A DNA stretch of 64,000 bases from Dysgonamonadaceae bacterium (GCA_031272075.1 JAISUK010000009.1:1-64000); one strand, 5' to 3'; shown: positions 1-9,377, counted from the stretch's first letter. Made by a program: numbers and translations. Notes: a model not told the origin generated them from the letters alone.

Positions 1-1467
1 TATACTTTGCTGATTAATTTCGACAACAAAAAATTCCTGATGGACTACAATACCTGGTATCTGCAATGGCTCGCCGGAGAGGTGAAAAAATACGATACTG
101 AAAGCGAAATCCATGTCAACAGCCATGCCATTTTCAGTAATGCAGCCGAATACAATTTTCCGGCTTGGAGACATTTCTTGACGTCTTTGGGCGGTTCGGC
201 GCACCCAAGTTGGCATTTCGGATATTTCAACCGTTCGCAATATGCGATGGCTTTGGCGGCCAATTGCGAAATCATCCGTTCGGGCGCCGGAAAGCTGCCT
301 TTCTGGATTACGGAATTGCAGGGAGGAAACAATACTTACAGCGGATTCAACGGGTTTTGCCCGACGTCCGAAGAAGCTACGCAATGGCTTTGGACATGCC
401 TCGGAACCGGCGCTGAAGGAATCATCTTCTGGTGCTTCAATCCACGCTCAATTGGAGAAGAAGCCGGAGAATGGGCGATGCTGGACTTTCAGAATAATCC
501 GTCGGACAGGTTGCTGGCGGCACGAGAGGTGATCGCTACTGTCGACGCTCACAAACAGCTGTTTTCACGTATGCAATCTTTCAATTCGCCCATCTCCATC
601 CTCTACACCCGCGAATCGTTGTGGACGGAAAAACAAGTACAATACAACAATTCTTCCGACAATAACTACGAGGGTCGTTTTCCTGGAGGCGTAATGAAAT
701 CGGCGGTCGCTTGCTATGAAATACTGTCGGAAAACGGTATCAAAAGCAACTTCGGCGAAATCGGAGAATTTGACTGGAATAAAAACGATTACTCAGGAGA
801 ATGTATCATCCTTGCGCACCAGATTTCCATCCCTTCCCCTTACTGGGAGCCGCTCAAACAGTTTGTTGCAAAAGGCGGCAAAGTGATTATGGAGGGATTA
901 ACTGCCTATTATGACGAAAATATGCTGAACCTGAATGCTGTCGGTTCGCCGTTGCACGAGTTGTTCGGAGGCGCCCTCAGCGAAGTGGTCTGCATTCCGG
1001 GAGATTTCCATATCCCGTTCGGGAATACGGAGATGCCGACACATCTCTGGAAAAGCCACATCCACCTTACCGAAGGAACGCCATTGATTCGCGAAGGGAA
1101 TCATATCCTTGCCCTCCGCCATCAATACGGAAGAGGGAGTGTCGTGTGGTTGCCTGCCTTGGTTGCTTTGGGAGCTGAACGCAGCAAAAACAAAAAACCG
1201 TTGTCTGATTTCCTTCGGGCAGAATTGCAGGAACAAATCCGACAACTTCCTTTCATTTTCCTTTCGCATCAGGAAGGTGTTTCCATGCTAATACTGCAAG
1301 CCGGAGATGAATACATCAGTGTAATCATCAATAAGGATATCCGTTCGAAGAAAATTAAACTGACCGATCATCCGCTCAGCCCGACAGTCCTGTTTTCAGA
1401 TTCGGAAGTTTCAAAAAAAATGATTAATATTGCACCCGAAGAAACCATTGTCATTCATTGGAAATAA
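1..1467 (+). CDS. GH42-like beta-galactosidase, C-terminal part (5' end outside window)
   Basis: The reading frame is open to base 1, so the TTG at 7 in the ORF track is only the first in-frame start-like codon and the true start lies upstream. The visible ~488 residues contain a (beta/alpha)8 C-terminal half with WITELQGG, whose Glu is placed like the GH42 nucleophile, and IIFWCFNPR just after it. A glutamine-amidotransferase-like trimerisation domain follows (ILYTRESLWTEKQ, then GGKVIMEG), and a short beta domain ends the protein. This order is that of GH42 beta-galactosidases. No signal peptide can be judged because the N-terminus is missing. It is followed by the redox cluster on the same strand after a 96-bp gap holding leader repeat copy 1. 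Activity on a beta-galactoside is inferred from the family only; divergent GH42-like proteins have other specificities. Confidence 0.75.
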   Translation, partial: YTLLINFDNKKFLMDYNTWYLQWLAGEVKKYDTESEIHVNSHAIFSNAAEYNFPAWRHFLTSLGGSAHPSWHFGYFNRSQYAMALAANCEIIRSGAGKLPFWITELQGGNNTYSGFNGFCPTSEEATQWLWTCLGTGAEGIIFWCFNPRSIGEEAGEWAMLDFQNNPSDRLLAAREVIATVDAHKQLFSRMQSFNSPISILYTRESLWTEKQVQYNNSSDNNYEGRFPGGVMKSAVACYEILSENGIKSNFGEIGEFDWNKNDYSGECIILAHQISIPSPYWEPLKQFVAKGGKVIMEGLTAYYDENMLNLNAVGSPLHELFGGALSEVVCIPGDFHIPFGNTEMPTHLWKSHIHLTEGTPLIREGNHILALRHQYGRGSVVWLPALVALGAERSKNKKPLSDFLRAELQEQIRQLPFIFLSHQEGVSMLILQAGDEYISVIINKDIRSKKIKLTDHPLSPTVLFSDSEVSKKMINIAPEETIVIHWK

Positions 1468-1478
1468 TGCCGACTGTC

Positions 1479-1563
1479 ATGAAACGAGCATGATTTTCAA
1501 ACATCCAAATTGAGGACAATAATGATATGCGAGTTCCATACGAACTAAAAAAAATATTGACGT
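1479..1563 (+). repeat. Leader repeat, copy 1 (degenerate leader ORF)
   Basis: This stretch matches 49723-49812. The first 63 nt are identical at 56 positions, and both copies end in a block of the type ATTGACGTATG in which the ATG is the start of the following gene. Read from ATG 1479, this copy has a TGA at codon 5 (ATGAAACGAGCATGA) where copy 2 has AGA. A later in-frame ATG at 1527 opens a 19-codon ORF (MRVPYELKK...) that ends at 1586, overlapping the start of the next gene. Four of the seven differences fall in third codon positions of the leader frame. It may be a decayed leader peptide or a mobile 5'-UTR cassette. Confidence 0.75.
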
Positions 1564-2106
1564 ATGAAAAATTACAATCGTCGTGAATTTATCAAAGCTG
1601 CCGGTCTGCTGTATGGAAGTTTGTTGATTATTCCGTCATGCAAGCCGCTCTCCGGAAACAACTACCTGGTCTTTACGGAACAAGAAGCAGCATGCCTGAT
1701 TGCGTTATGCGAGCAAATCATCCCGGCAGATGAATTTCCGGGAGCCACGGATGCCGGCGTCATTCATTTCATCGACAAACAATCGAAACTTCGTTTCCCC
1801 AAAGAACAAATCTTGTTCAAAAACGGCATCGCTTCGTTGCAAGCCTGGTGTCGAGCGACGCACAACCGATTGTTTGAAGAATTGGATGTTCCTACGCAAA
1901 TCGCCATTATGCAATCCATGGAAAAAGACGAAATAAAATCCGACCTGTGGAAAATTGCTCCAAAAGATTTTTTTAACAAACTGCTGGCTCGAACCATGCA
2001 AGGATTTTACGGTTCTCCACGCCATGGAGGAAACAAAGATTATGTCAGTTTCAAAATGTTGAAATTGGATTATCCGTTGTTGATAGGGCAAAACAGGTAC
2101 TTGTAA
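1564..2106 (+). CDS. Gluconate 2-dehydrogenase subunit 3-like protein
   Basis: A 180-residue exported protein. It starts with a Tat-like signal (NRREFIKAAG) followed by a hydrophobic stretch and a Cys (IIPSC) that could be a lipobox. The mature part has the subunit-3 pattern FTEQEAACLIALCEQIIPAD, followed by GATDAGVIHFID. In characterised gluconate/2-ketogluconate dehydrogenases this small subunit accompanies a GMC flavoprotein and a cytochrome c and helps its partner's export or assembly. Here a GMC protein lies 1.5 kb downstream and a multiheme cytochrome 7.3 kb downstream on the same strand, which supports the assignment. The substrate cannot be read from the sequence. The start codon sits in the recurrent ATTGACGTATGAA context. 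Confidence 0.8.
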   Translation: MKNYNRREFIKAAGLLYGSLLIIPSCKPLSGNNYLVFTEQEAACLIALCEQIIPADEFPGATDAGVIHFIDKQSKLRFPKEQILFKNGIASLQAWCRATHNRLFEELDVPTQIAIMQSMEKDEIKSDLWKIAPKDFFNKLLARTMQGFYGSPRHGGNKDYVSFKMLKLDYPLLIGQNRYL

Positions 2107-2125
2107 CAGTTGAAAGTTGAAATGT

Positions 2126-2149
2126 AGAGACGGTGCATGCACCGTCTCT
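2126..2149. repeat. Perfect 24-bp palindrome, REP-like
   Basis: AGAGACGGTGCATGCACCGTCTCT-type sequence, its own reverse complement over 24 bp, lying 19 bp after the stop of the subunit-3 gene. Its 14-bp core CGGTGCATGCACCG recurs exactly at 26931-26944, and a relative lies 14 bp downstream (2164-2185). It could form a hairpin in RNA between two co-directional genes. No T-tract follows, so a standard terminator is unlikely. Confidence 0.8.
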
Positions 2150-2163
2150 GTGAGAGGAAAGTA

Positions 2164-2185
2164 GAGACGTGGCGTGCCGCGTCTC
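2164..2185. repeat. Imperfect palindrome related to the 2126 repeat
   Basis: GAGACGTGGC, then two bases, then a right arm matching 9 of 10 (GCCGCGTCTC). The outer GAGACG/CGTCTC arms are the same as in the neighbouring perfect palindrome, so the two look like tandem members of one repeat family within the 102-bp intergenic gap. Confidence 0.7.
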
Positions 2186-2208
2186 AAAGAGAATAAAAAA
2201 AACGAATT

Positions 2209-3606
2209 ATGAATAGACGAAATTTTGTGAGAAGTGCAGGGGTTGCCGGATTGGCGGCGAGTCTGCCGTTGGCAGGCCTGGCTTCCTGTAAAAAGCAACA
2301 GCCAAATCGGTTGAGCAACCGTGCGATTCCTGTCTACGACGATTGGGATGTGATTGTAGTAGGAGGAGGTCCGTCGGGTTGCACTGCTGCCATCGCCGCC
2401 GCCCGCGAAGGTGCAAAAACATTGCTGATCGAAGCCATGGGCGTCTTGGGTGGTATGGGAACTGCAGGATTGGTGCCCGCCTGGTGTCCGTTTTCTGATG
2501 GAGAAAAAATCATCTACAAAGGCATTGCCGAGAAAGTCTTTCGGGAATCCAAAAAGGGAATGCCCCAAATACCCGAAAGCAAATTAGACTGGGTGCCTAT
2601 CAATGCGGAATATCTGAAAGTGGTGTACGACAACATGGTGAAGGATACAGGCGTCAAAGTGCTGTTTTTCTCTCGATTGGCTGCCGTAGACATGAAAACG
2701 AACGGCGTCGTCGATTCGCTCTTGGTTGCCAACAAAGTCGGCCTGAACAGGTTCAAAGCCAAAGTGTATGTGGACTGTACGGGCGACGCCGACCTGGCAG
2801 CATGGGCAGGGGCCAATGTCTTCATCGGCAACGACAAAGGAGAGACGCAAAAACCGTCGTTCTGCTTCACCTTTGCCAACGTCCATGAAGAAGCGTTCTA
2901 CAAAGCGCCGAAACTGCACTATTCCAACAAAGAAAGCCTGATATACAAAATCATCGCTTCGGGAGAATATCCCTTGATCATTGATGATCATGTCGTTAAC
3001 CCGATGATTGCGCCCGGCATTGTCCAGTTCAACATCGGTCACTTGAAAGGGCTCGATTTGCTCAATCCCGACGACCTGACGGAAGCCATGTTTCGCGGAC
3101 GACAAATGGTCATCCAATACCACGAAGCCTTCAAGAAATTCATGCCGGAGATTTATGGCGATTCCTTTATTGTCAACACTTGCAGCCTGTTGAGCATCCG
3201 TGAAACGCGACGCGTCGAAGGCGATTACATCTTCACTGTCGATGACTGGTTGGCGCGGCGGGACTTCGACGACAGCATCGGGCGAAACAATTATTACATC
3301 GACGTCCACATCGGCGAAATGATGAACGACGAGCGATACGAGCATTACAAGAGAGGCGAAACCCATGGCATTCCCTACCGGACGCTCACACCAAAAGGGC
3401 TGAGCAATGTCTTGGTGGCCGGACGTCCCATCTCTACCGATTCCATGGCTTTCGGCGCCCTTCGCGTCATGCCGCCCTGTCTCGTTACCGGAGAAGCCGC
3501 CGGACTCGCTGCCGCGCTCGCCGCCAAACAATCCGCTCACGATGTTCATCAAGTGGATGTCCAGCAGCTAAGAAAAAGATTGAGGGAGGAAGGACAAAAT
3601 GTTTAA
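2209..3606 (+). CDS. FAD-dependent oxidoreductase (FAD_oxidored family), exported
   Basis: 465 residues. The N-terminus has a Tat-like motif (MNRRNFVRSAG), a hydrophobic segment and a possible lipobox Cys (GLASC). The dinucleotide-binding motif is VIVVGGGPSGCTAA, at about residues 49-62, followed by an acidic end of the second strand (LLIEA). GDADLAAWAG and, near the C-terminus, VLVAGRPISTDSMAFGALRVMP are typical of the FAD-dependent oxidoreductases related to fumarate reductase flavoproteins. It lies between the subunit-3-like gene and a GMC oxidoreductase on the same strand, so it probably works in the same periplasmic oxidation. Substrate unknown. The family is broad, and the specific partner relationship is inference from position. 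Confidence 0.8.
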   Translation: MNRRNFVRSAGVAGLAASLPLAGLASCKKQQPNRLSNRAIPVYDDWDVIVVGGGPSGCTAAIAAAREGAKTLLIEAMGVLGGMGTAGLVPAWCPFSDGEKIIYKGIAEKVFRESKKGMPQIPESKLDWVPINAEYLKVVYDNMVKDTGVKVLFFSRLAAVDMKTNGVVDSLLVANKVGLNRFKAKVYVDCTGDADLAAWAGANVFIGNDKGETQKPSFCFTFANVHEEAFYKAPKLHYSNKESLIYKIIASGEYPLIIDDHVVNPMIAPGIVQFNIGHLKGLDLLNPDDLTEAMFRGRQMVIQYHEAFKKFMPEIYGDSFIVNTCSLLSIRETRRVEGDYIFTVDDWLARRDFDDSIGRNNYYIDVHIGEMMNDERYEHYKRGETHGIPYRTLTPKGLSNVLVAGRPISTDSMAFGALRVMPPCLVTGEAAGLAAALAAKQSAHDVHQVDVQQLRKRLREEGQNV

Positions 3607-3608
3607 AA

Positions 3609-3629
3609 AGTTAGAAGTTAGAAGTTAGA
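3609..3629 (+). repeat. Heptamer tandem repeat (AGTTAGA)3
   Basis: Three exact copies of AGTTAGA directly after the stop codon of the FAD oxidoreductase and before the GMC start. The same heptamer in the same orientation relative to transcription is found at 5285-5305, and on the minus strand at 42081-42134. Confidence 0.85.
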
Positions 3630-3645
3630 CTGACCACTAATTATC

Positions 3646-5283
3646 ATGAAACACGTAAATGCAATTGTGATAGGTGCCGGTGCCGGCGGAGGCGTTGTAG
3701 CCAAAGAACTGGCGGTAAACGGATTTTCCGTCATCCTCTATGAGCGGGGCGGATGGCCTGACTACGACCGGCATATCAACGACGAACTGATCTCGCAGCG
3801 CGTGCAGGCGTTGGGCAACGCCTACGGTCCGGATTGGGTGCGACAGCCGCGTGTCATCGTGCATCCCGACGGACGACGTGAGACAATTTATCCCGACGAT
3901 GGACGCTACGGGCACAATGCCGCCTGCGTCGGTTCCGGCACGGTGAGCTATGGCGCCATGGCTTGGCGATTTATGCCTGAAGATTTCCGTCTGAAAAGCA
4001 TCTACGGCGCCGTGGAAGGTTCTACGCTCGACGACTGGCCGATCACTTACGACGATTTAGAACCCTATTATGTCAAAGCGGAATGGGAGGTAGGCGTCTC
4101 CGGCGATGAGACCAATCCATTTGCGGGATACAGGAGTAAGCCTTATCCGATGCCGCCCTTTGAGCAGAATCGGGAAGGAAAGGTCTTGTTTGACACCTGC
4201 AAACGGATGGGCCTGCACCCGTTCCCGATTCCGATGCTGCGCAATTCCGTGCCGTACAACGGTCGCGCCGGATGTGTCCGCAACCATACTTGTTGCGGCT
4301 ATGCCTGCCCCTGTGATGCAAAAAACGGCAGCCAGAATACCGTCATTCCGGTCGCTATTCGCACGGGAAACTGCCAAGTGAAAACCAACAGTATCGTTGC
4401 AGAAATCGTCATTGACGATAAAAGCCGCGCCACGGGCGTCCGCTATTTCGACGAAAACGGCAAAGGCCATACCCAGACTGCCGACATCGTCATCGTCGCC
4501 GGTGCTGCCACCGAAACGGCACGCCTGTTGCTCAATTCCAAATCCAAGCTGCATCCCAATGGTGCGGGCAACAACCACGACTGGGTCGGGCGCAATCTGC
4601 AAGCCCATGCCTACGTCAGCGCCTGCGGAATTTTCGACTTCGACATTCTTGATCATGCCGGACCCGGTGCTACAATGGCTATCTGTGATTATAGCCATCA
4701 CAATCCCGGAATCATCGGCGGCGGAATGTTGGCCAACGAGTTTTTCCTGCTGCCTTACGATTTTTCCCGCTTCCGTCCGAGTGGAGAGCCGCGCTGGGGG
4801 ATAGGTCACAAAGCCTTTCAGCGCAACAACTACTACCGGATAGCGCGGCTGGTAGGACCAATCCAGGAAATGCCGGTATTCGAATCGCGCGCTACCGTTG
4901 ACCCGTCGGTCAAAGACCACTGGGGCATCCCGGTGGTGGCGCTTTCGGGCGGCAGACATCCGTTAGACGTCGAACATGGACGCTTCCTCGCTACCAAAGC
5001 CGAAGAGATAATCAAAGAAGCAGGCGCCTTGAAGACCTGGATCAACATCCCCGGATTGTCTACAGTCCCCAGCGGCGGGCAGCACCAGGCCGGCACTTGC
5101 CGCATGGGAAACGATCCGAAATCCTCGGTTGTCAACAAGCATTGCCAGGTGCACGACATCGATAACCTGTTTATCGCCGACGGCAGCGTATTGGTCACCA
5201 ACGGCGGGTTCAATCCTGTGCTTACCATCATGGCAACAGCCTTTAGGACGGGGGAATATATCGTGAAAAACTTTAATAGTTGA
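3646..5283 (+). CDS. GMC family oxidoreductase (gluconate/sugar dehydrogenase large subunit-like)
   Basis: 545 residues. The N-terminal FAD-binding motif is VIGAGAGGGVVAKELA, ending in an acidic residue at LYERGG. The C-terminal GMC domain has HQAGTCRMG and DNLFIADGSVLVTNGGFNP, which carries the conserved His/Asn region of the active site. A Cys-rich stretch (CVRNHTCCGYACPCDAK) lies near residues 205-225, as in the sugar and gluconate dehydrogenase branch. No clear signal peptide is seen, so export, if it occurs, would be with the Tat-signal-bearing partner; known subunit-3/GMC pairs do this. Probable role: oxidation of a sugar, polyol or sugar acid with electrons passed to cytochrome c. Context: subunit-3-like protein upstream, octaheme cytochrome downstream. 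Confidence 0.85.
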   Translation: MKHVNAIVIGAGAGGGVVAKELAVNGFSVILYERGGWPDYDRHINDELISQRVQALGNAYGPDWVRQPRVIVHPDGRRETIYPDDGRYGHNAACVGSGTVSYGAMAWRFMPEDFRLKSIYGAVEGSTLDDWPITYDDLEPYYVKAEWEVGVSGDETNPFAGYRSKPYPMPPFEQNREGKVLFDTCKRMGLHPFPIPMLRNSVPYNGRAGCVRNHTCCGYACPCDAKNGSQNTVIPVAIRTGNCQVKTNSIVAEIVIDDKSRATGVRYFDENGKGHTQTADIVIVAGAATETARLLLNSKSKLHPNGAGNNHDWVGRNLQAHAYVSACGIFDFDILDHAGPGATMAICDYSHHNPGIIGGGMLANEFFLLPYDFSRFRPSGEPRWGIGHKAFQRNNYYRIARLVGPIQEMPVFESRATVDPSVKDHWGIPVVALSGGRHPLDVEHGRFLATKAEEIIKEAGALKTWINIPGLSTVPSGGQHQAGTCRMGNDPKSSVVNKHCQVHDIDNLFIADGSVLVTNGGFNPVLTIMATAFRTGEYIVKNFNS

Positions 5284-5284
5284 A

Positions 5285-5305
5285 AGTTAGAGGTTAGAAG
5301 TTAGA
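5285..5305 (+). repeat. Heptamer tandem repeat (AGTTAGA/GGTTAGA)3
   Basis: AGTTAGA, GGTTAGA, AGTTAGA in tandem, beginning two bases after the GMC stop codon and before the HTCS gene. Same family and relative orientation as 3609-3629. Confidence 0.8.
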
Positions 5306-5338
5306 AATTGGATGGAAGTGAATTTTGGGAATATAAAA

Positions 5339-8300
5339 ATGAAGTTGGTGTGGACGGGGATAACATGCTTTATACTCCCACTATTTTATGCGCCAGTTTT
5401 TGCCCAACATACTTTCGGATTCAACCAATTAACCATCAAAGACAATTTATCCAGCGGATCCATTACTTGCCTGCTGGAAGACAAAAAAGGATTCATCTGG
5501 ATCGGCACTTCCGATGGATTGAACAAATATGATGGATACCAAATAGTGGTATATAAGCATAATCCGCAACAGGAAAATTCGATCGGAGGCAATTTCATCC
5601 GCTGTCTGTATGAAGATTCGGAAAATAACTTGTGGATCGGGTTAAAGGGCGGCGGCCTCAGCCGGATGGATTTGTCAACCGGACAAATCACCACTTTCCG
5701 GCACGAAAAACCTTCCGGCAGCTTAAGTTACAACGACGTATCGGGAATTGTAGAAGACAGAAACGGAAACCTCTGGATTGCAGTCGACCGCGGTGGCTTG
5801 GACATGTTCAGTCCCCAGACGAATACCTTCACAAACTATCCGCTGAAGCACCCCTCGGGCGAACTCCTTAACAACGCCTTGACCGACATCGCATTGGATA
5901 AGCGCAACACCCTCTGGCTTTCTTCATGGGGAGGAGGAATCTACTGCTTCGACATACAAACCAAGACTTTCAGCATTCCTCCGCAATGGGGGAACAGCAC
6001 TTCTAAAAACATTGTAGAGATCAACATCGACAGCAAAGGCATCGTTTGGATCTCCTCCGGCGATAAGGGAATCTATGCATTAGACCCGGAGAAAAATTCC
6101 TGCCGGAACTATTCCAGCGCAACTCCCTCTGTCCGTTCTTCTTTCGAAGACAATGAAGGTAATCTGTGGGTCGCCGCTTCAGTCAAAGGAGGCATTCTGG
6201 ATACCCAAAATGACAAATTCACTTACATCAACGGGTTGCTCTCCGACTTCATCAACTGCGTTTATCAGGATCACAATGGAAACGTGTGGATCGGCACTTC
6301 AGCCGGCGTCAATCTTTACAACCCGCTGACCTCGCAGTTCAGCTGGATTTGCAAAGAAAACGACCTTGTCTCCCTGTCTGACGAGGGCGTCTATGCACTT
6401 TTAAAAGACCGGCGTGACAACATCTGGATCGGAGGGCACAATTGCATCGACAAAATCAGTCCCGACAGGAAATCCATCAATAAATGCGTGCTGCATGCAG
6501 TTGACCAGGAATCGGTCATTCCGATCTTCCAGTCTTTTTGCGAAGCGGAAAACGGCATCATCTGGATTGGCACCTACGCTAAATTCCTGATAAAATACGA
6601 TCCTGCTACCGACCGGTTCTCCCGAATTGAAATTCCGCCACCGCCCGAAATGAACGTCTCTTACCGAAATGTGTACGGCATTTACGAAGATTGGGATCAT
6701 AGCCTCTGGCTGTCAACCGAATTGGGCGTCATCAATTACAATCCTTCAACAGGCGTGTTCACTCCGTTGTTTGAGAGTAAACAAATCATTTATCCCGAAG
6801 AAAAGACCCATGTCATCTACCGCGACCGAAATCTTGAATTGTGGATAGGGACGGAAGCAGGATTGCAGCATTATTCGCGCGACTTGAAAATAAAAGAAAT
6901 ATACACCCAGAACGACAGTGAGGCATCTGTCACCAACAACTTCATCACCACGATTTACGAAGATCTTGAAGGGATATTCTGGATCGGCACCATGGGCGGA
7001 CTGCATCGCTTCGACAAAAACGAGAAAAAGTTTGAATTGGTCAAACGTCCCGGCATGGATTACGGCGATCCGGTTTTTGGTTTTTGTGAAGACAAAAATG
7101 GAATCCTGTGGATGACAACCACCACCGGCATCATCAAATTCAATCCGAAAGACAACACTTTCTACCTTTACGATGAATCCGACGGACTTCACAATAAAGG
7201 ATTCCTGTTAGGCGCTTTCTATCAAGCCAAAGACGGAGAATTACTGTTCGGCGGCAAAAACGGATTCAATACTTTTTATCCCGAAGCGCTGAAAATCAAC
7301 GAACAAAAACCGACGGTCGTCATCACGGATTTCCAGATATTCAATCGTTCCGTCCTCCCCGGCGAGAAAGGGATCCTCACCCGATTGATCAGCGAAACGG
7401 ACAAAATCAAAATCAAACATTCGCAATCGGTCATTTCTTTCCAATTCGTTGCCCTCAATTTCGTTTCTCCCTCCAAGAACCAGTACCAATACAAGATGGA
7501 AGGATTCGACCACGAGTGGATTTCCGCCAATCCGGGTCAACGAACCGTCACATATACCAATTTGAATCCGGGAGAATACACTTTCCTGGTGAAAGCCTCC
7601 AACAACAACGGCGTATGGAACGAAACTCCGGCATCGTTGAACATTACCATTCAGCCTCCTTTCTGGAGAACGGGATATGCTTTCGCCGTCTATTTCATTC
7701 TTTTATGCGGATTAATTTACCTGTTGTTTTCTTATTTCATGATTCGTGAACGTGACAAAAATAACTTGGAAATCGCAAAACTGGAGGCGAAACAAATCCG
7801 TGAACTCGACAACATGAAATTCAACCTGTTTACCAATATTTCGCACGAATTTCGCACGCCACTCTCATTGATCTTGGGGCCGTTGACACAGATCATCGAA
7901 AAAAAGAATTATAACCGCGAAGACGAAGGGTTATTTCAGATGATGTTCCGCAACAGCGAACGACTTCTCAGGCTGGTCAATCAACTGCTGGATTTCAGAA
8001 AGATTGAAGCCGGAAAGATGGAACTGAATATGAAATACGACGACATCATCCGTTTCATCATCGACTTGACTTCTTCTTTTACGTTTTACGCTCAAGAAAA
8101 AAACATCCAATACATCACCACTTCCAGTATTGTCAATTCCTGGATGAATTTCGATCCGGATAAATTGGATAAAATTCTGTACAATCTGATTTCAAACGCT
8201 TTTCAATATACGCCCGAAGGGGGAAAAATTGAAGTCAACCTCTCCGAAACCATCGAAAACAATAAGAAATACCTCCAAATCCAGGTCTCCGATACCGGGA

Positions 8301-9370
8301 TCGGCATTTCAAACGAGGAAAAGGAAAAACTCTTTACAGCATTCTACCAGGGTAAACGAAGAAAAATATTGCGCAATGAAGGCTCCGGCATCGGTCTGGC
8401 TTTGACAAAAGAATTGGTAGACCTCTATCAAGGGAAAATCTATGTGGAAAGCAAAGTCGAACATGGCGCTGTTTTTACGGTATTACTGCCCGTTGCCGAA
8501 CAGAAACCGGAAAAGGAAGTATTGAAAGTGTTTAATGATCCTGCCACGAAAGAACCAGACAAACAAAAAACGACGCCCAAAACGGAAGTGATCGCTTCTT
8601 CCAACCTGATATTGATCGTGGAAGATTACCCCGATATGCGGATGTATCTCGAAAGGATTCTGTCCGATCAGTTCAAGATCCTTTCGGCCAAAGACGGAGA
8701 GGAAGCCCTGAAGATCGCGTCCGAATACATCCCCGATTTAATCATCAGCGACATCATGATGCCCGTCATGGATGGGTTGGAATTGCTGAAAGCCCTGCGG
8801 AAAAATGAATCCACCAATCACATCCCGATCATCTTGCTCACGGCCAAGCACATGGAATCAAACGTGCTGGAGGGATATAAAACCGGCGCAGACGATTATA
8901 TCATCAAACCGTTTTCCGAAGAAATGCTTAAAACAAGGATAGAAAATGTCTTGTCATCAAGAAAAATGATGTGGGAACAATACAAACAATACAAAGACAT
9001 CAACGAATACCGCGAAAAACTGTCTGAAAACCCACAAAAACAAGCTTTTGTAAAGAAAATCAATGAAATTATCATCGAGCATATCGCCGATCCCTATTTT
9101 GGGATAGAATTGTTGGCGGATGAACTGAAAATGAGCCTCAATCAGCTGTTCCGTAAAATGAAAGCCTTGATGGATACCACTCCTTACAGCGTCATTTTGC
9201 AGGTAAGAATGAACCGTGCCGCACAATTGATGACCGAAGGCAATCTCAACACCTCGGAAATCGCTTTTGCTGTCGGATATCAGGAATTGTCCAACTTCAG
9301 CCGAGCGTTCAAAAAATATTATAACCTGTCGCCACGCGACTATCTGAAAAAAGTGACTACTAATCCCTAA
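5339..9370 (+). CDS. Hybrid two-component system sensor/regulator (HTCS)
   Basis: One-protein signalling system of about 1343 residues. The start at 5339 is preferred to 5312 because it gives a clean signal peptide (MKLVWTGITCFILPLF...). Order: periplasmic two-component propeller repeats (FIWIGTSDGLNKYD, LWIGLKGGGLSRMD and others, to about residue 680), a Y_Y_Y domain, one membrane segment near residue 780, HisKA with the phospho-His in ISHEFRTPLSL (about 835), HATPase (LISNAFQYTPEGG and GSGIGLAL), a receiver domain with the acceptor Asp in IISDIMMPVMDG (about 1136), and a C-terminal AraC-type HTH. In Bacteroidetes these bind a glycan fragment in the periplasm and activate nearby genes. It sits between the redox genes and the cytochrome gene (7-bp gap), so it probably controls them or the upstream glycosidase; target and ligand are inference. 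Confidence 0.92.
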   Translation: MKLVWTGITCFILPLFYAPVFAQHTFGFNQLTIKDNLSSGSITCLLEDKKGFIWIGTSDGLNKYDGYQIVVYKHNPQQENSIGGNFIRCLYEDSENNLWIGLKGGGLSRMDLSTGQITTFRHEKPSGSLSYNDVSGIVEDRNGNLWIAVDRGGLDMFSPQTNTFTNYPLKHPSGELLNNALTDIALDKRNTLWLSSWGGGIYCFDIQTKTFSIPPQWGNSTSKNIVEINIDSKGIVWISSGDKGIYALDPEKNSCRNYSSATPSVRSSFEDNEGNLWVAASVKGGILDTQNDKFTYINGLLSDFINCVYQDHNGNVWIGTSAGVNLYNPLTSQFSWICKENDLVSLSDEGVYALLKDRRDNIWIGGHNCIDKISPDRKSINKCVLHAVDQESVIPIFQSFCEAENGIIWIGTYAKFLIKYDPATDRFSRIEIPPPPEMNVSYRNVYGIYEDWDHSLWLSTELGVINYNPSTGVFTPLFESKQIIYPEEKTHVIYRDRNLELWIGTEAGLQHYSRDLKIKEIYTQNDSEASVTNNFITTIYEDLEGIFWIGTMGGLHRFDKNEKKFELVKRPGMDYGDPVFGFCEDKNGILWMTTTTGIIKFNPKDNTFYLYDESDGLHNKGFLLGAFYQAKDGELLFGGKNGFNTFYPEALKINEQKPTVVITDFQIFNRSVLPGEKGILTRLISETDKIKIKHSQSVISFQFVALNFVSPSKNQYQYKMEGFDHEWISANPGQRTVTYTNLNPGEYTFLVKASNNNGVWNETPASLNITIQPPFWRTGYAFAVYFILLCGLIYLLFSYFMIRERDKNNLEIAKLEAKQIRELDNMKFNLFTNISHEFRTPLSLILGPLTQIIEKKNYNREDEGLFQMMFRNSERLLRLVNQLLDFRKIEAGKMELNMKYDDIIRFIIDLTSSFTFYAQEKNIQYITTSSIVNSWMNFDPDKLDKILYNLISNAFQYTPEGGKIEVNLSETIENNKKYLQIQVSDTGIGISNEEKEKLFTAFYQGKRRKILRNEGSGIGLALTKELVDLYQGKIYVESKVEHGAVFTVLLPVAEQKPEKEVLKVFNDPATKEPDKQKTTPKTEVIASSNLILIVEDYPDMRMYLERILSDQFKILSAKDGEEALKIASEYIPDLIISDIMMPVMDGLELLKALRKNESTNHIPIILLTAKHMESNVLEGYKTGADDYIIKPFSEEMLKTRIENVLSSRKMMWEQYKQYKDINEYREKLSENPQKQAFVKKINEIIIEHIADPYFGIELLADELKMSLNQLFRKMKALMDTTPYSVILQVRMNRAAQLMTEGNLNTSEIAFAVGYQELSNFSRAFKKYYNLSPRDYLKKVTTNP

Positions 9371-9377
9371 GCAAGCC

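Noticed and set aside
1705-2568. 287-residue minus-strand ORF
   Set aside because: Shadow of the subunit-3-like and FAD oxidoreductase genes; no family features.
2584-3552. 322-residue minus-strand ORF
   Set aside because: Antisense to the FAD oxidoreductase, His/Val-rich composition typical of shadows.
4057-4959. 300-residue minus-strand ORF
   Set aside because: Antisense to the GMC oxidoreductase, whose motifs are clear.
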